Below are positions 5,891 to 7,289 of a stretch of DNA of 7,289 nucleotides, piece after piece; position 1 is the first letter of the stretch, and each line of letters opens with the position of its first letter. Made by a program: the position numbers and the translations under genes. The notes beneath the pieces were generated by a model that did not search any database, was not told the DNA's origin, and was given only the letters and a program-made list of their open reading frames with translations. Origin of the DNA: an uncultured Kiritimatiellota bacterium (GTDB lineage Bacteria > Verrucomicrobiota > Kiritimatiellia > RFP12 > UBA1067). The stretch is taken from positions 1-7,289 of the forward strand of contig CAKULR010000087.1 of assembly GCA_934667295.1 (NCBI GenBank), given 5' to 3'.

Positions 5891-6886
5891 ATGACGATGA
5901 AGACGATGATGTGGGCCGCTGCGCTGGTGGCGGCGACCGTGTGGGGAGAAGACGTGGTGAAGGTGGGCATCATCGGATGCGACACCTCGCACACGATCGC
6001 GTTCACCGAGATGATGAACGTGAAGGACGATCCGGACTGCGCGGGCTTCAGGGTGACGGTGGCCCACAAGTGGGGGTCGCGGGACATCCCCAGCTCGACG
6101 AACCGCTACCCGAAGTACATCGCGCAGCTGGAGGGGATGGGCGTGCGGATGGCGCCGACGATCGCGGACCTGCTGGCCGAGGCGGACGTGGTGCTGCTGG
6201 AGACGTGCGACGGGCGCCCGCACCTCGCCCAGGCCATCGAGGTGTTCCGGAGCGGGAAGCCCGTCTTCATCGACAAGCCCGTGACGGCGAGCCTCGCGGA
6301 TGCGGTGCGGCTCGTGGACACGGCGAGGGAGATGGGCGCGAAGTGGTTCTGCTCGTCCTCCCTCCGCTACGTGAAGAACGCGCAGAAGGCCAACAAGGGC
6401 GAGCTGGGGCCGATCCGGGGCGCGAACTGCTGGACGCCCGAGCAGTTCGAGCCCACCCAGAGCGAGTTCTTCTGGTACGCGATCCACGGCGCGGAGCCGC
6501 TGTTCACGATCATGGGGACGGGGTGCCGGGAGGTGCGCTGCACGGGCACGGAGACCGAGGACGTGATGGTCGGAACCTGGAAGGACGGCCGCCTGGGCGT
6601 CCTGCGGGGGCTCAACTACAAGAAGAAGGGCGCCGGATACGGCGGGACGATCTTCACCGAATACTACGGGGTCGTCGACATGGGCACCTACGCGGGCTAC
6701 AAGCCGCTGCTCGTGGAGATCCTGAAGTTCTTCAGGACGGGCGTCGTGCCGGTTCCGCCGGAGGAGACGCTGGAGATCTACGCCTTCCTGGAGGCGGCCA
6801 CGCAGTCCAAGAAGCGCGGCGGCGCGGCGGTGACGCTGGACGAGGTGCTGGCGGCGGCGCGGGCCGAGGCGGCGTGCGCGCGCTGA
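5891..6886 (+). CDS. Exported Gfo/Idh/MocA-family oxidoreductase
   Basis: Encodes 331 residues. Members of this family use NAD(P) to oxidise or reduce sugars, inositols and related polyols. Residues 1-19 (ending AALVAATVWG) look like a Sec signal peptide, with a probable cut before Glu20; there is no twin-arginine motif. The Rossmann start KVGIIGCDTSH is at 24-34. Other family marks are DKP at 128-130 (equivalent of the EKP motif, with the conserved lysine Lys129) and AIHGAEPLFTIMG at 197-209, whose His199 sits at the usual catalytic position. Start choice: GAGGAG at 5879-5884 is 6 bases before ATG 5891; ATG 5897 would be 12 bases away. It begins 29 bases after the tRNA with no visible promoter of its own, so it is probably co-transcribed with the tRNA. 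The substrate is unknown; the exported location is predicted from sequence. Confidence 0.88.
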   Translation: MTMKTMMWAAALVAATVWGEDVVKVGIIGCDTSHTIAFTEMMNVKDDPDCAGFRVTVAHKWGSRDIPSSTNRYPKYIAQLEGMGVRMAPTIADLLAEADVVLLETCDGRPHLAQAIEVFRSGKPVFIDKPVTASLADAVRLVDTAREMGAKWFCSSSLRYVKNAQKANKGELGPIRGANCWTPEQFEPTQSEFFWYAIHGAEPLFTIMGTGCREVRCTGTETEDVMVGTWKDGRLGVLRGLNYKKKGAGYGGTIFTEYYGVVDMGTYAGYKPLLVEILKFFRTGVVPVPPEETLEIYAFLEAATQSKKRGGAAVTLDEVLAAARAEAACAR

Positions 6887-6908
6887 CCGGCGGGCGGCGC
6901 GCTGGTCA
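6884..6908. repeat. 9-bp inverted repeat over argB -35
   Basis: The left arm TGACCGGCG (6884-6892) and right arm CGCTGGTCA (6900-6908) pair over 9 bp with one G-U, around a 7-base loop. The left arm begins with the stop codon of the oxidoreductase gene and the right arm ends with the TGGTCA proposed as the argB -35 box. The stem is strong, but no run of T follows, so it is not a textbook intrinsic terminator. It may act as a 3' end stabiliser, a U-less terminator or an operator over the argB promoter. Confidence 0.45.
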
Positions 6909-6931
6909 CTGCGGCGAGTTTGTGGTATACT
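6903..6931 (+). promoter_or_regulatory. argB promoter (extended -10)
   Basis: TGGTCA (6903-6908, four of six bases of TTGACA), a 17-base spacer and TATACT at 6926-6931, preceded by TGG, which supplies an extended -10 TGn. The predicted start of transcription near 6938 is only about four bases from the ATG at 6942. The -10 surroundings (GGTATACT) match those of the KASIII promoter at 3379-3386. Confidence 0.65.
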
Positions 6932-6941
6932 TCCAACTCCA

Positions 6942-7289
6942 ATGGAAAAACTCGATTTGGCAATGCACAAGGCCGCCGTTCTGACGGAGGCGTTGCCCTA
7001 CATTCAGGACTTCTGCGGCTCGACCGTGCTCGTGAAGGTGGGCGGCAGCGTGATGGAGAGCGAGGAAAACCTCGTCTCCCTCCTCGCCGACATCGCGTTC
7101 ATGGACGCGGTGGGCATGCGCGTCGTGCTCGTGCACGGCGGCGGGAAGGCGATTTCGCGGGCGCTCCGGGAGAGCGGCCACGAGGCGAAGTTCGTCGACG
7201 GGCTGCGCGTGACGGACGAGCCCACGATGGAGGTCGTGCGCCGCACGCTGAACAACGTCGTCAACGCGGACCTCGTGCGGAAGCTGCAG
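6942..7289 (+). CDS. argB: Acetylglutamate kinase, N-terminal part
   Basis: Partial: 116 codons are present and the frame is still open at the right edge; the whole enzyme is usually about 300 residues. It phosphorylates N-acetyl-L-glutamate with ATP, the second step of arginine and ornithine synthesis, in the cytoplasm. Amino-acid-kinase motifs are in order: LVKVGGSVM (residues 30-38; Lys32, Gly34, Gly35) for phosphate binding, VLVHGGGKAIS (62-72) for the glycine-rich loop, and FVDGLRVTDEPTMEVV (84-99), typical of ArgB, with Arg89 in the acetylglutamate site. ATG 6942 is chosen because it follows directly on the TATACT promoter; Met8 (6963) is an in-frame alternative. Neither has a Shine-Dalgarno, so initiation is probably leaderless. 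Its neighbours are not arginine genes. Confidence 0.9.
   Translation, partial: MEKLDLAMHKAAVLTEALPYIQDFCGSTVLVKVGGSVMESEENLVSLLADIAFMDAVGMRVVLVHGGGKAISRALRESGHEAKFVDGLRVTDEPTMEVVRRTLNNVVNADLVRKLQ

Noticed and set aside
4397..6970. An 857-codon open frame on the minus strand crossing FkbH, the tRNA and the oxidoreductase
   Set aside because: It runs through a tRNA gene and two well-supported genes, and its translation is low-complexity Arg/His/Pro sequence. It is a composition artefact.

Overview
This GC-rich window most likely comes from an uncultured bacterium of the PVC group, perhaps Kiritimatiellota/Verrucomicrobiota. That placement is an inference. It rests on the base composition, a large secreted beta-strand protein with a discoidin-like module, an exported Gfo/Idh/MocA-type oxidoreductase with a GIIGxDTSH nucleotide-binding start, and repeat-filled spacers. 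No rRNA or other phylogenetic marker is present to confirm it.

Layout, all genes on the + strand: (1) 1-717 is a gene-poor spacer. It starts with an AT-richer stretch, then carries two copies of a ~116-bp structured repeat 217 bp apart, with a degenerate CTCCGTGT-type 8-mer array between them. It ends in a promoter whose -35/-10 spacer contains ten consecutive G residues. (2) 718-3360 encodes an 880-aa exported protein of beta-strand repeats around a discoidin-like domain. (3) 3399-4349 and 4346-5761 form a translationally coupled pair: a ketoacyl-ACP synthase III (FabH-like) enzyme with an intact Cys/His/Asn triad, and an FkbH-type HAD-IIIC/GNAT protein. (4) 5787-5861 is tRNA-Thr(UGU) with its own extended -10 promoter. 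(5) 5891-6886 is an oxidoreductase with a signal peptide, beginning 29 nt after the tRNA and lacking an obvious promoter of its own. (6) 6942 to the right edge is the 5' part of argB (N-acetylglutamate kinase).

How the parts relate: the window is a series of short transcription units, not one pathway. Four promoters can be read. Three have the same -10 box TATACT (gene 1, the KASIII gene, argB), two of them within GGTATACT; the tRNA promoter has TACAAT. The KASIII and argB starts lie only 10-12 nt beyond their -10 boxes and lack a Shine-Dalgarno, so they look leaderless or nearly so. Gene 1 and the oxidoreductase have clear Shine-Dalgarno sequences. The KASIII-FkbH pair resembles the core of glyceryl-ACP/tetronate-type chemistry, but no acyl carrier protein is visible here.

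The observations most worth checking are the poly-G promoter (possible phase variation of a surface or secreted protein), the KASIII-FkbH pair, the structured intergenic repeat, and the leaderless GGTATACT-driven genes. No CRISPR array, transposase, integrase or phage gene was seen.
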